In this document: piece by piece, positions 1 to 7,297 of the stretch
How the letters are laid out: the number at the start of each line of letters is the position of its first letter
Position numbering within the stretch: position 1 is the stretch's first letter
DNA from: JBGTBQ01 sp041749275
Lineage (GTDB): Bacteria > Acidobacteriota > Blastocatellia > Pyrinomonadales > Pyrinomonadaceae
Direction: 5' to 3'
Assembly: GCA_041749275.1 (NCBI GenBank)
Contig: JBGTBQ010000339.1
Coordinates: forward strand, 1 to 16,823
Length of the DNA stretch: 16,823 nucleotides
Translations under genes and position numbers: made by a program
The notes under the pieces: generated by a model
Database searches by the model: none
Told to the model about the DNA's origin: nothing
The model's input: only the letters and a program-made list of their open reading frames with translations

Positions 1-39
1 GCCATGCCCGCTGTCTCAAGTTGAACCGGCGGGCATGGC
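1..39. repeat. Inverted repeat (hairpin) downstream of the TonB-receptor gene
   Basis: Positions 1-13 and 27-39 are inverted repeats matching at 12 of 13 positions (arm GCCATGCCCG...), with a 13-nt spacer. It lies 57 bp past the receptor stop codon and could fold in that gene's 3' untranslated RNA. There is no U-run next to it inside the window, so it is not a convincing intrinsic terminator. It may be a copy of a dispersed GC-rich palindrome. Confidence 0.5.
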
Positions 40-95
40 CCGCCTCTAAACGGTCGCACACAATTGCAAGCCGATATAAACATGCTCGGTGACTT

Positions 96-2909
96 CTACT
101 TTCGCAGCAGGTCGAAGAGTTCCAGCGTCAGACCGAAGACCATTGAACGCCCCGGCGCGGGCGCGGTTTGAAAGTGCTCGAAGTACAAACGGTCGGTCAG
201 ATTCTCGACGCCGAAGGTGAATGACGCGCGGTAATCTTCTCGCGCGTATCTATAGCCCGCGCGGAGTGTGTGTCTGGCGAACGAGTTCAAACTCGCCAGC
301 GAGCCGTACTGCGTCGAGATGGCCGTCGTCAGGTCGAGCGGGTCAACCCGCCGGACGCGCGTTTGATAACGAACCTCGTACTCGCCGAACCAGCGTCGTC
401 TGAAATTGTCGTAGCGCACGCCGCTGACCATACGAAACGGCGTGATGCCGGTCAACGGCGCGTCCCTCGCGGAGCCTCGCAAGGGCACGGGCGTATCGGC
501 GCGGTTATAGAATTGGCTGATGAGCGCGAGCGTGTTGTCGTCGGGCGTCAGGTTGGAACCCTTCAACCAACCGAGCGCGCAGAACGGCGTGATGACGCCG
601 CGCGCTCCCAGCGGCAGACTCATCTCGCAGGTCGCCTCGACACCTTGTATGCGCGCCCGCGCGGTGTTCGCGCGCTGCACGTAGAGGACGCCGTGAAAAG
701 GGAAGAAAGGCGAGATGGGATGCAAACCGCGCGCGGGGTCTGACGGCACGAAGAGCGGGTCGGCGAAGGCGTTGCCGATAAAATCCTTGAAGTCGTGGCG
801 GAAGTAGCCGGCGGAGGCGTTCCAACGCGCGCGCTGAATCTTTACGCCCGCGTCGAAGCCACGCCCGCGCTCCGGCTTGAGCGCGGCGTTCGGGATGACG
901 AGCACGCTGAAGGTCGGGTCGCCGAAGTCGCGCAACAGGTAGCGCTCAGTGATGCCGGGTTCGCGGAAACTCGTGCCCCAACGCACGTAAGGGTTGACGC
1001 CGGGAGGGAAGCGCAGGACGACGCCGGCATTGCCGTTGACGACGGTGCGGCTGGTCTCGATGCCCCGCGTGCCGTTGATGAGATTGACGACGCCGCTCAA
1101 CCCGTTGGTGTTGATCTGGCCGGGGCGAGCCAGCAACGACGGCAGCGAGGCTTCGAGGATCGCCGCTTCACTGCCGAGCGGAAACCCCCGCGTCACGCGC
1201 GCCTCCGTCCGCCAGTTGTCAACGCGCAGCGCGCCCGTCAGTCGCAGCCAGCGCGCAGGCTCGTACTCGATGAGGTTGAACCAGCCGCGGTTCCGGTAGA
1301 CCGAGTCCGGGTTGCTCGCCCTGCCGCTGATGGAGTTGAGCGGCGCGCGCGTGCCGGGCGCGAACTCGACGCGCGAAAACTCGTCCTTTGAGGAATCGCT
1401 CAAGTAGCCGACGCCGGTCGTGAACAACGTCCCTGAGAAGGGAGCGAAGGTCGCCTGCGCGTCGAAGGCCCATGTCGTAATCGAGTTTTTGTTCTCGTTG
1501 AAACTGGCGTCGGTGAAGGTCGAAGCGTGGCCGGTGAGCACGGCGAGGGGTTGCGCTGGCGCGGACGGGTTCGGGATCAACGTCCAACTGCTGCCGGGGT
1601 TGATGGGCGAAGTGATGGTGTCGTCGGGGAAGGAAAACTTCTGCCTGTAAAAACCGGCGGCGAGACGCGGCAGCCGACGGCTCAACTCGCGTGCTTCGTA
1701 TCGGAGGCCGTATTTGTCGAGGCGTCGAAAGCCGTTGGATTGCGTGCGCTGGTCGAAGGGCGGCGCGATGAAGGGGAAGCCGAGGCGTTTGTGTTGGCTG
1801 TTCAGTTGGCGATAACGCAGGCTTTGATTCGCGCGCGGAAAGAACCACACGTCCAACTGGTCGTTAAAGCCATGCGCCTGCCCGTTTGGAATCAACGCGC
1901 CCGCCGGCAGACTCCAGACGGCGTAGGTGCGCGCCACGCTGTTGCCGGTGGCGTTCCCCATCGCGGCGGCGAGATTGCCCAGCCGGACCACTTCATCGAG
2001 CGGAATGGCGCGGTCGCCCGCGTGATAGTTGTCCGTGCGAAAGAGCGAGCCGCTGAAGCGGAGGGCGACGCGCGGCGCGCTCCAGTTAAGCGTCGCCGCG
2101 CCGCGACGCAACAGGCCGTTAGTGCGCGCGTCGCCGTCGAAACGCAGGCCGAGGATTTGCGCGCGCTCCGCGCGGACGGGGCTGCGCGTGATGAGGTTGA
2201 TGATGCCGGCCAGTGCATCCGAACCGTAGAGGCTCGACCCGCCTCCGCCGAGCGCCTCCGCCGATTCCAGTTGCGTGACATCAACGACGCTGGGCGAGAC
2301 GCCGGTGGTCGGGTCCGTGCGCGCGTTGTTGAGCCGCTCACCGTCGAGAATGATTAAGAGCCGGTTGGAAGCGAGGCCGCGCAGGCGCGGGCGTTCGAGC
2401 GCGGGGTTCGAGTTGATGGGCGACAGGTTCGGAGCCTTTTCAAGCGCCTGAAGCGTCGAAGCGGGGCGGCGACCTTCGATCCGCGATGCGTCGCTGACGG
2501 TGACGGCCTGCGGCGTCTCGGCGGCGGCGCGCGCGTTTCCTTTCCCGGCTGTCACCGTGACGCTGCTCTCAAGGATGCCCGGCACGAGCGAAAAATCTTC
2601 CGTGGCCTGAGCCTCGCCGCCGAGCGTGACGCGGCGCGTCGCCGTCGCAAAGCCCGCGCCGCCGACGGAGATTTGATAAAAGCCGGAGGGCAGCCCCGCC
2701 AACTCATACCGGCCCGATGCGTCCGTCGTCGCCGTCAGCGCTTGCCCGCTCGCCATGTTCAAGACGCGCACCTCGGCGTTGATGATGACGGCGTCGTGTT
2801 GATCCGTCACCGTCCCCCTGAGCGCGGCTCCCGTCTGGGCCGCGACGCCGGCATGGCAGAGCACGAGCCAGACGATGACGCTTCTCGCGTGGATGAGGTG
2901 ACGAGCCAT
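96..2909 (-). CDS. TonB-dependent outer-membrane receptor with N-terminal carboxypeptidase-regulatory-like domain
   Basis: This is an outer-membrane active transporter expected to import a ligand using TonB/ExbBD energy. The protein is 937 aa from the ATG at 2909. Residues 1-24 (MARHLIHARSVIVWLVLCHA...) form a signal peptide with a likely Ala-Ala/Gln cleavage site. Residues about 28-110 are a carboxypeptidase D regulatory-like beta-sandwich (GTVTD..., DASGRYEL.GLPSGFYQISV). Residues about 118-240 are the plug domain (VTVTAGK..., LQALEKAPNLSPI, RLRGLASNRLLIILDGERL, GSSLYGSDALAGIINLITR). The rest is a long beta-barrel with aromatic-rich strands to the C-terminus, where GRSMVFGLTLELF is the probable last strand. 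An in-frame GTG at 2999 would add 30 hydrophilic residues ahead of the signal peptide, so I prefer 2909. No strong ribosome binding site is visible. The N-terminal CarboxypepD domain is common in Acidobacteria and Bacteroidetes receptors. The ligand cannot be read from sequence. The divergent heme/propeller operon suggests a metal or cofactor, but that is inference. Confidence 0.93.
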   Translation of the reverse strand: MARHLIHARSVIVWLVLCHAGVAAQTGAALRGTVTDQHDAVIINAEVRVLNMASGQALTATTDASGRYELAGLPSGFYQISVGGAGFATATRRVTLGGEAQATEDFSLVPGILESSVTVTAGKGNARAAAETPQAVTVSDASRIEGRRPASTLQALEKAPNLSPINSNPALERPRLRGLASNRLLIILDGERLNNARTDPTTGVSPSVVDVTQLESAEALGGGGSSLYGSDALAGIINLITRSPVRAERAQILGLRFDGDARTNGLLRRGAATLNWSAPRVALRFSGSLFRTDNYHAGDRAIPLDEVVRLGNLAAAMGNATGNSVARTYAVWSLPAGALIPNGQAHGFNDQLDVWFFPRANQSLRYRQLNSQHKRLGFPFIAPPFDQRTQSNGFRRLDKYGLRYEARELSRRLPRLAAGFYRQKFSFPDDTITSPINPGSSWTLIPNPSAPAQPLAVLTGHASTFTDASFNENKNSITTWAFDAQATFAPFSGTLFTTGVGYLSDSSKDEFSRVEFAPGTRAPLNSISGRASNPDSVYRNRGWFNLIEYEPARWLRLTGALRVDNWRTEARVTRGFPLGSEAAILEASLPSLLARPGQINTNGLSGVVNLINGTRGIETSRTVVNGNAGVVLRFPPGVNPYVRWGTSFREPGITERYLLRDFGDPTFSVLVIPNAALKPERGRGFDAGVKIQRARWNASAGYFRHDFKDFIGNAFADPLFVPSDPARGLHPISPFFPFHGVLYVQRANTARARIQGVEATCEMSLPLGARGVITPFCALGWLKGSNLTPDDNTLALISQFYNRADTPVPLRGSARDAPLTGITPFRMVSGVRYDNFRRRWFGEYEVRYQTRVRRVDPLDLTTAISTQYGSLASLNSFARHTLRAGYRYAREDYRASFTFGVENLTDRLYFEHFQTAPAPGRSMVFGLTLELFDLLRK

Positions 2910-3177
2910 GTTGTGTTTACTCTGAGAGCAATCTCCCCGCCGGTTGTGCATCGCGGGCGGGCCGGCGTCGGATCGTGCGCGCCGTGCGTTGATTAACACA
3001 ACACCGGATGAGTTGTCATGCGCCCGAACGAAAGTTGAAGAGAGACACGGTTACAGTGAGTCAGGGGCAGTGAAGCTTGCGTGCGGAAACGGTTAAAACG
3101 GCGTCGAGGCTGTGCCAAGACCCGCCCGCACGAGCGACGAAAGTTACGATTAGATACGAGCCTGTTGGAACGGGCGA

Positions 3178-3207
3178 ACTATAAGCCTGCTCTCGATGTC
3201 GCGTCAA
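3178..3207 (-). promoter_or_regulatory. Candidate sigma70-type promoter for the TonB-receptor gene
   Basis: On the minus strand a TTGACG -35 box (plus positions 3202-3207) and a TATAGT -10 box (3178-3183) are separated by 18 bp. Each box matches the consensus at 5 of 6 positions. Transcription would begin near 3171 and give a leader of about 260 nt before the ATG at 2909. No riboswitch class was recognised in that leader. Confidence 0.5.
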
Positions 3208-3283
3208 GAATCTTCGTCGCCGAGGACTCAGCGAACGGTGTTAAGATGCAAAAAGTTTGAATGAACGATGCGAGAAGTAGAAG

Positions 3284-3489
3284 CTCTGAGAGCATGTCTA
3301 AAAAGCCCGGCGAGGGGCGAAATGTTTGTCGCTCGTCGGGTGCGCTGAGGTCTCCAAGCTCCGTGAGGAGCGGCAGGTAAATGTCTGTCGCCCCTTCGGG
3401 GCTTGAGAGAGAAAGGGGGCGGCACGGGCTATAAACATTCCGCTCCTCACGGAGCTACGGCGCCTTGCTTTGTAGACACGCTCTGAGAA
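3284..3489. repeat. Compound inverted-repeat element (MITE/REP-like) made of tetraloop hairpin units
   Basis: The ends, 3284-3306 and 3467-3489, are imperfect inverted repeats matching at 19 of 23 positions. Inside, AGCTCCGTGAGGAGCGG (3357-3373) is perfectly inverted at 3440-3456. Four related units of about 36 bp can be seen. Each is a small GC-rich hairpin followed by a motif like AATGTTT. Two point right (from about 3304 and 3357) and two point left (from about 3404 and 3457). One hairpin, 3390-3402, has a UUCG-type loop. No ORF or clear target-site duplication is present. It resembles non-autonomous intergenic repeats of the kind seen in acidobacterial-type genomes. Whether it is mobile is not known. 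Confidence 0.6.
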
Positions 3490-3507
3490 ACTGGTTGGAA
3501 AATCATT

Positions 3508-3528
3508 GCTTGCGCCGGAGGCGCAAGC
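3508..3528. repeat. Perfect 9-bp-stem hairpin ahead of the beta-propeller gene
   Basis: GCTTGCGCC (3508-3516) pairs with GGCGCAAGC (3520-3528) around a 3-nt GGA loop. It ends 48 bp before the ATG at 3577, so it probably lies in the 5' untranslated RNA of the plus-strand operon. There is no following U-run, so it is not an intrinsic terminator. It could be another unit of the neighbouring repeat family or a leader structure. Confidence 0.65.
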
Positions 3529-3565
3529 AGAAGGTAGCCAGACAACTTCCATTCCCCCGGTCTCA
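3529..3565 (+). repeat. Short repeat copy 1, upstream of the propeller gene (pair with 5648-5680)
   Basis: AGAAGGTAGCCAGAC (3529-3543) matches 5648-5662 at 14 of 15 bases. In both copies GGTCTCA follows (3559-3565 and 5674-5680), with slightly different spacing. Copy 1 sits immediately before the first gene of the operon. Copy 2 lies inside the annotated 5' end of the second gene. Confidence 0.4.
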
Positions 3566-3576
3566 CGTTGAGAATT

Positions 3577-5580
3577 ATGTGGAGCATATCTTTCGCGCGA
3601 ACAATTCCCCGATGCGTCCCGACGGCAACACGCTTGAGATTGATTCTCAAGCCGACGGTTATCTGTCTCTTGCAACTCGCGGCCAGTCTTGCACAAGTTC
3701 ACGCGCGGCAGGAGAGCGTCGGCCAGCCTCGCGCGCCGCAACGCTACACGCGAGAGGGCGTGACGGTCGAATTCACCGTCGAGCCGGTTGCGAGCGGGAC
3801 AGCCGCCGAATTGCTGGACGGGACGGAGGCGACCGTCAGGTTTAAAATTACCGACGGCGCGGGCAAGGCGCTCGGCAACCTGCGGCCCGCGGCGTGGATT
3901 GACCGGCGCGATAAAGCTGAAGCCCCGGACGCCAGAGAATGCCGCGAGAAAGTCCAGTCGTTTCTGCAAGCGAGCCTCAGCCGCCGCCCCGACATAGACC
4001 TCAACACCTATTTCATCCTCACGCTCAATCACGAGCCGAACATCTCGGTCATAGACCCGCTCTCCGGCTTTAGCACGACCAAGTTGTACACCCTCGTCGC
4101 GCTGCCCGGCCCCGGCGAAGACTGGTTGATGAGCCGCGACAAGAAGAGGCTCTACGTCTCCATGCCGCACGCCGGTCAGGTGGCCGTCGTTGATACCGCG
4201 ACGTGGAAGGTGCTGGCGAACGTCGCCGCCGGAGCGATGCCGACGCGCCTCGCTTTGCAGCACGACGAGAAATACCTGTGGGTCGGGAATGATAATGCGG
4301 AAGAGACGAACAGCGGCGTCACCGTGATTGATACAACGACGCTCAAAGTCGCGGCCCAACTCGACACCGGAGCGGGCCGTCACGAAATCGCTTTCACCGA
4401 CGACGACCGCCACGCCTTCGTCACGAACCGTCGGAGCGGCACGCTGTCGGTCGTTGACGTGCGGCGGTTGGCGACGGTCAAAGAGATAAAAGTCGGCGCG
4501 TTGCCGTCGGCGCTGGCATATTCAACGCTCGGCCAAGCGGTCTACGTGGCGAACGAGGGCGACGGGACGATAGCCGCCGTCTCAGGGTCGGGGCATGAAG
4601 TCGTCGCGCGCATGAAGGCGCAGCCCGGTCTTTACGCGCTGCGTTTCATGCCCGGCGGGCGTTTCGGTTTCGTGGTCAACCGCGCGGCCAACGCCGTCTA
4701 CATTTTCGACGTGTCCACCAACCGTCTCGTTCAGACCGTGCCGGTCGGGCCGTCGCCCGATCAGATTACCTTCACCAAAGATTTCGCCTACGTGCGTTCG
4801 ACGGGCAGCGAGTTCGTCACCATGATTAAAATCGGCGGTCTCGACACGGGCGGCGAAGTGGCCGTCAACCGTTTCCCCGCCGGGCAGAGAGCGCCGCGGG
4901 ATTCGAGTTTTACCTCCGTGGCCGCCTCGGTCATCCCCGCGCCGGAAGCGGGCGCGGTGTTGGTGGCGAACCCGGCGGATAAGACGATCTACTACTACAT
5001 GGAAGGGATGGCAGCGCCGATGGGAAGTTTTCAGAACTACCGGCGCGACCCCAGAGCCGTGCTCGTGCTCGACAAGAGCTTGCGCGAGACCGCGCCCGGC
5101 GTCTACGAGACCACCGCGCGGCTCGACGGGCACGGGCAGTACGACGTGGCCTTCCTGCTCGATGCGCCGCGCATGGTGAACTGCTTCGGAATGACGGTGA
5201 AAGAGAATCCCGCGCTACCGAAGACGATAGGCATCCCCATCAAAGTCGAGACGCTGGCGCAAGGCGGGACGCTCCGCGTCGGCGAAAGCTACAGCTTGCG
5301 CTTCAAGGTAACTGACATCATCTCCAATCAGCCGAAGGCGGACTTGCGGGACATGGGCGTGCTCGTCTTCCTCGCGCCCGGCATCTGGCAGCGGCGCGAG
5401 TTGGCAAAACCGCTCGGCGATGGCGTCTATGAAATGAGCTTTGTGCCGCCGCAGGCCGGCGTCTATTATGTCCACTTTCAGTCGCCTTCGTTGGGCGTCA
5501 AATACAACCAGCTTCCATTCTTCACGCTACGGGCCGCACAGGACGATGACGCGCCACAGCCGAAAGCGACTCAGCCCTGA
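3577..5580 (+). CDS. Exported YVTN/cytochrome-D1-like beta-propeller protein
   Basis: The protein is 667 aa from the ATG at 3577; a TTG three codons upstream is less likely. Residues about 20-44 are hydrophobic (RLRLILKPTVICLLQLAASL) and end near VHA/RQ, which fits a signal peptide with a long n-region. Residues about 62-115 form a beta-sandwich (VTVEFTVEP, ATVRFKITDGAGKALGNLRP). Residues about 145-465 are a propeller with repeated blades such as HAGQVAVVDTATWKVLANV, SGVTVIDTTTLKVAAQLDTG, SGTLSVVDVRRLATVKEIKVG and NAVYIFDVSTNRLVQTVPVG. This is the YVTN pattern also seen in cytochrome D1 domains. A Met-rich stretch, MEGMAAPM (475-482), follows. Residues about 505-655 hold further beta-sandwich sequence (APGVYETTARLDGHGQYDVAF, YSLRFKVTDIISNQPKADLRD). 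No heme-binding CXXCH is present. Two bp separate it from the cytochrome c/solute-binding gene, so the two are an operon and probably act together in the periplasm. The biochemical role is unknown. Confidence 0.88.
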   Translation: MWSISFARTIPRCVPTATRLRLILKPTVICLLQLAASLAQVHARQESVGQPRAPQRYTREGVTVEFTVEPVASGTAAELLDGTEATVRFKITDGAGKALGNLRPAAWIDRRDKAEAPDARECREKVQSFLQASLSRRPDIDLNTYFILTLNHEPNISVIDPLSGFSTTKLYTLVALPGPGEDWLMSRDKKRLYVSMPHAGQVAVVDTATWKVLANVAAGAMPTRLALQHDEKYLWVGNDNAEETNSGVTVIDTTTLKVAAQLDTGAGRHEIAFTDDDRHAFVTNRRSGTLSVVDVRRLATVKEIKVGALPSALAYSTLGQAVYVANEGDGTIAAVSGSGHEVVARMKAQPGLYALRFMPGGRFGFVVNRAANAVYIFDVSTNRLVQTVPVGPSPDQITFTKDFAYVRSTGSEFVTMIKIGGLDTGGEVAVNRFPAGQRAPRDSSFTSVAASVIPAPEAGAVLVANPADKTIYYYMEGMAAPMGSFQNYRRDPRAVLVLDKSLRETAPGVYETTARLDGHGQYDVAFLLDAPRMVNCFGMTVKENPALPKTIGIPIKVETLAQGGTLRVGESYSLRFKVTDIISNQPKADLRDMGVLVFLAPGIWQRRELAKPLGDGVYEMSFVPPQAGVYYVHFQSPSLGVKYNQLPFFTLRAAQDDDAPQPKATQP

Positions 5581-5582
5581 AC

Positions 5583-7280
5583 ATGACGTGGACGCTTAAC
5601 TTCATCAGAATCTGTTTGGAGAATCCTCCGCCGCGCGAGCGTCGGCAAGAAGGTCGCCAGACGTGGAACATCTGGTCTCATTTGATCCGCCGCGTCCTCT
5701 TCATATTTTTGTCGGCGACGTTGGCGCCGTGCCCTGCCGTCCTCGCCCGCGCGCCTTCGCCGCGGAGTGAGTTGACGCCGCAAGAGCGGCGCGGCAAACA
5801 GATTTACCTGCGGGGCGTCAGTACGTCTGGCCGCGAGATTCTGGCCTACCTCGGCGACGCTTCGCTGGAAGTGCCGGGCAGCACGATGGCCTGCGTCAAC
5901 TGCCACGCGCTCGACGGGCGGGGAAAGCCGGAGGGCGGCATCACTCCGTCGAACATTTCGTGGGAGGCTCTCAGCAAGCCCTACGGCGTGACACATCCGG
6001 GCGGGCGCAAACACCCGCCCTACACCGAACGCGCGCTCGAACTCGCGGTCACGCGCGGACTCGACCCGGCGGGCAACAAGCTGCTCAACGTCATGCCGCG
6101 CTATCAGATGGCGCGCGAAGACATGGCCGACCTCGTCGCCTATCTCAAGCGGCTCGGCACGGACAGCGACCCCGGCGTGACCGAGGGGCGTCTTGTCATC
6201 GGAACCGTCGTGCCGTCCAGAAGCGACCTCGCCGGCATCGGACAGGCCATCAAGGCCGTGACGGCGGCCTACTTCGCGGAGGTCAACGAACGGGGCGGAA
6301 TCTACAACCGCAAGCTTGAACTGAAATCCATCGAGACCGCCGACACCGCGCGGGCGACGAGCGCGAATGTCAGTCGCTTCCTACAGGATGAAGAAGTCTT
6401 CGCCCTGACCGGCGCGTTCATCGCCGGGGCCGACAAAGAACTCGCCGCGCTCATGGGCGACTCGGAGACGCCGCTCGTCGGCCCGCTCACGCTCTATCCG
6501 CAGGTCGGCCATCCGTTGAACCGCCACGTCTTTTATCTTCTGTCGGGGGTGTATGAACAGACACGCGCGCTGGTCAACTTCGCTTCCGAGCAGTCGCCGG
6601 GCCAGAAGACGAGCGTGCTGCTCGTGTACCCTGAAGGCGAGTTGACGGCGGGCGTGTTGGAAGCTGTCCGGGATCAGTGCCGGAAGAGCGGGTGCGACCC
6701 GCCGCGCGAATACGGTTATCAAAGTGGACGCTTCGACGCCGTGGACTCCGCGAAGAAGTTGAGCGCGACCGGCACGAAGAGCGTCGTCTTCTTTTTAGGG
6801 ACGGGCGAGGAGGCGCTAGCCTTGATGAAAGAGGCGGACAAGCTGAGTTGGTCGCCGCAACTTTACCTGCCGGGCGCAGCCGCCGGAAACAAAATACTCG
6901 ACGCCCCGCCGAGCTTTAGCCGAAAAATATTCCTCTCCTTCCCGACCTCACCCGCCGACCAGACCGCCGAAGGCGTCGCGGAATATCGCGCGCTGGCGGC
7001 AAAGCACAACCTGCCCGCGAATCACGTTGCCACGCAGCTTTCGGCCCTCGGCGCAGCCAAGATACTGGTCGAGGGATTGAAGCGCGCGGGCCGGGAGGTC
7101 AGCCGCGAAAAACTGATTGAGACGCTCGAAGGCTTGAACGGATATGCGACGGGCGTGACGCCGCCGGTCACCTATGGGCCGAATCGGCGCATCGGCGCGC
7201 TGGGCGCTTACGTCGTCACGGTTGATTTAGAGAAGAGAGAGTTCGTGCCCGCCGGCCCGTGGGTGAAGGTGAATTTTTAG
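5583..7280 (+). CDS. Cytochrome c fused to a type-1 periplasmic (ABC-type) solute-binding protein
   Basis: The protein is 565 aa from the ATG at 5583. Residues about 35-56 (IRRVLFIFLSATLAPCPAVLA) look like a signal peptide, but about 34 charged residues precede it. A TTG at 5682, just ahead of the hydrophobic stretch, is therefore a reasonable alternative start. Residues about 66-195 form a class I-like cytochrome c domain. CVNCH (104-108) binds heme covalently with His108 as axial ligand, and the later NVMPRYQMAREDMADLVAYLKRLG supplies a probable axial Met171. Residues about 204-565 match the Leu/Ile/Val-binding (periplasmic binding protein type 1) fold: LVIGTVVPSRSDLAGIG, AYFAEVNERGGIYNRKLEL, TGAFIAGADKELAALMGD and TSVLLVYPEG. 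Cys366 and Cys371 could form a disulfide. Known PQQ-linked operons pair a separate ABC substrate-binding protein with a YVTN propeller; here heme and binding domain share one chain. No permease or ATPase is nearby, so sensing or electron transfer gated by ligand is as plausible as transport. Confidence 0.9.
   Translation: MTWTLNFIRICLENPPPRERRQEGRQTWNIWSHLIRRVLFIFLSATLAPCPAVLARAPSPRSELTPQERRGKQIYLRGVSTSGREILAYLGDASLEVPGSTMACVNCHALDGRGKPEGGITPSNISWEALSKPYGVTHPGGRKHPPYTERALELAVTRGLDPAGNKLLNVMPRYQMAREDMADLVAYLKRLGTDSDPGVTEGRLVIGTVVPSRSDLAGIGQAIKAVTAAYFAEVNERGGIYNRKLELKSIETADTARATSANVSRFLQDEEVFALTGAFIAGADKELAALMGDSETPLVGPLTLYPQVGHPLNRHVFYLLSGVYEQTRALVNFASEQSPGQKTSVLLVYPEGELTAGVLEAVRDQCRKSGCDPPREYGYQSGRFDAVDSAKKLSATGTKSVVFFLGTGEEALALMKEADKLSWSPQLYLPGAAAGNKILDAPPSFSRKIFLSFPTSPADQTAEGVAEYRALAAKHNLPANHVATQLSALGAAKILVEGLKRAGREVSREKLIETLEGLNGYATGVTPPVTYGPNRRIGALGAYVVTVDLEKREFVPAGPWVKVNF
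5648..5680 (+). repeat. Short repeat copy 2, inside the 5' end of the cytochrome c/solute-binding gene
   Basis: AGAAGGTCGCCAGAC (5648-5662) and GGTCTCA (5674-5680) echo 3529-3565 upstream of the previous gene. CCAGA (5657-5661) and TCTGG (5671-5675) can pair. If this is an untranslated repeat, the gene could begin at the TTG at 5682 rather than at 5583. Confidence 0.35.
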
Positions 7281-7297
7281 ACGCGGTCAACGCGGCT

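Larger units (their letters stand above)
2910..3576. other. Divergent intergenic region, 667 bp, no supported gene
   Basis: This separates the minus-strand receptor from the plus-strand propeller operon. Positions 2910-3171 would be the receptor's transcribed leader, and 3178-3207 holds its candidate promoter. Positions 3208-3283 show nothing recognisable. Positions 3284-3489 hold the compound repeat and 3508-3528 a strong hairpin. Short ORFs on both strands have no protein-like composition. I could not find a convincing promoter for the plus-strand operon; it may lie inside or beside the repeat element. Confidence 0.6.

Noticed and set aside
2910..3171. Cobalamin or TPP riboswitch in the TonB-receptor leader
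   Set aside because: I looked for the conserved boxes of these classes and did not find them; no claim is made beyond an unexplained leader.
3304..3457. Possible CRISPR array
   Set aside because: The repeated units are in opposite orientations, differ in sequence and have no evenly sized unique spacers; no cas genes are present.
3298..4413. 371-aa minus-strand ORF crossing the repeat element and the propeller gene
   Set aside because: It runs antisense to the propeller coding region and through the repeats, lacks any motif, and has a shadow-like composition.
7281..7297. Bidirectional terminator between the convergent stop codons
   Set aside because: The 17 bp contain no stem-loop with a T-run. 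Any terminator must lie inside a coding end or rely on Rho.
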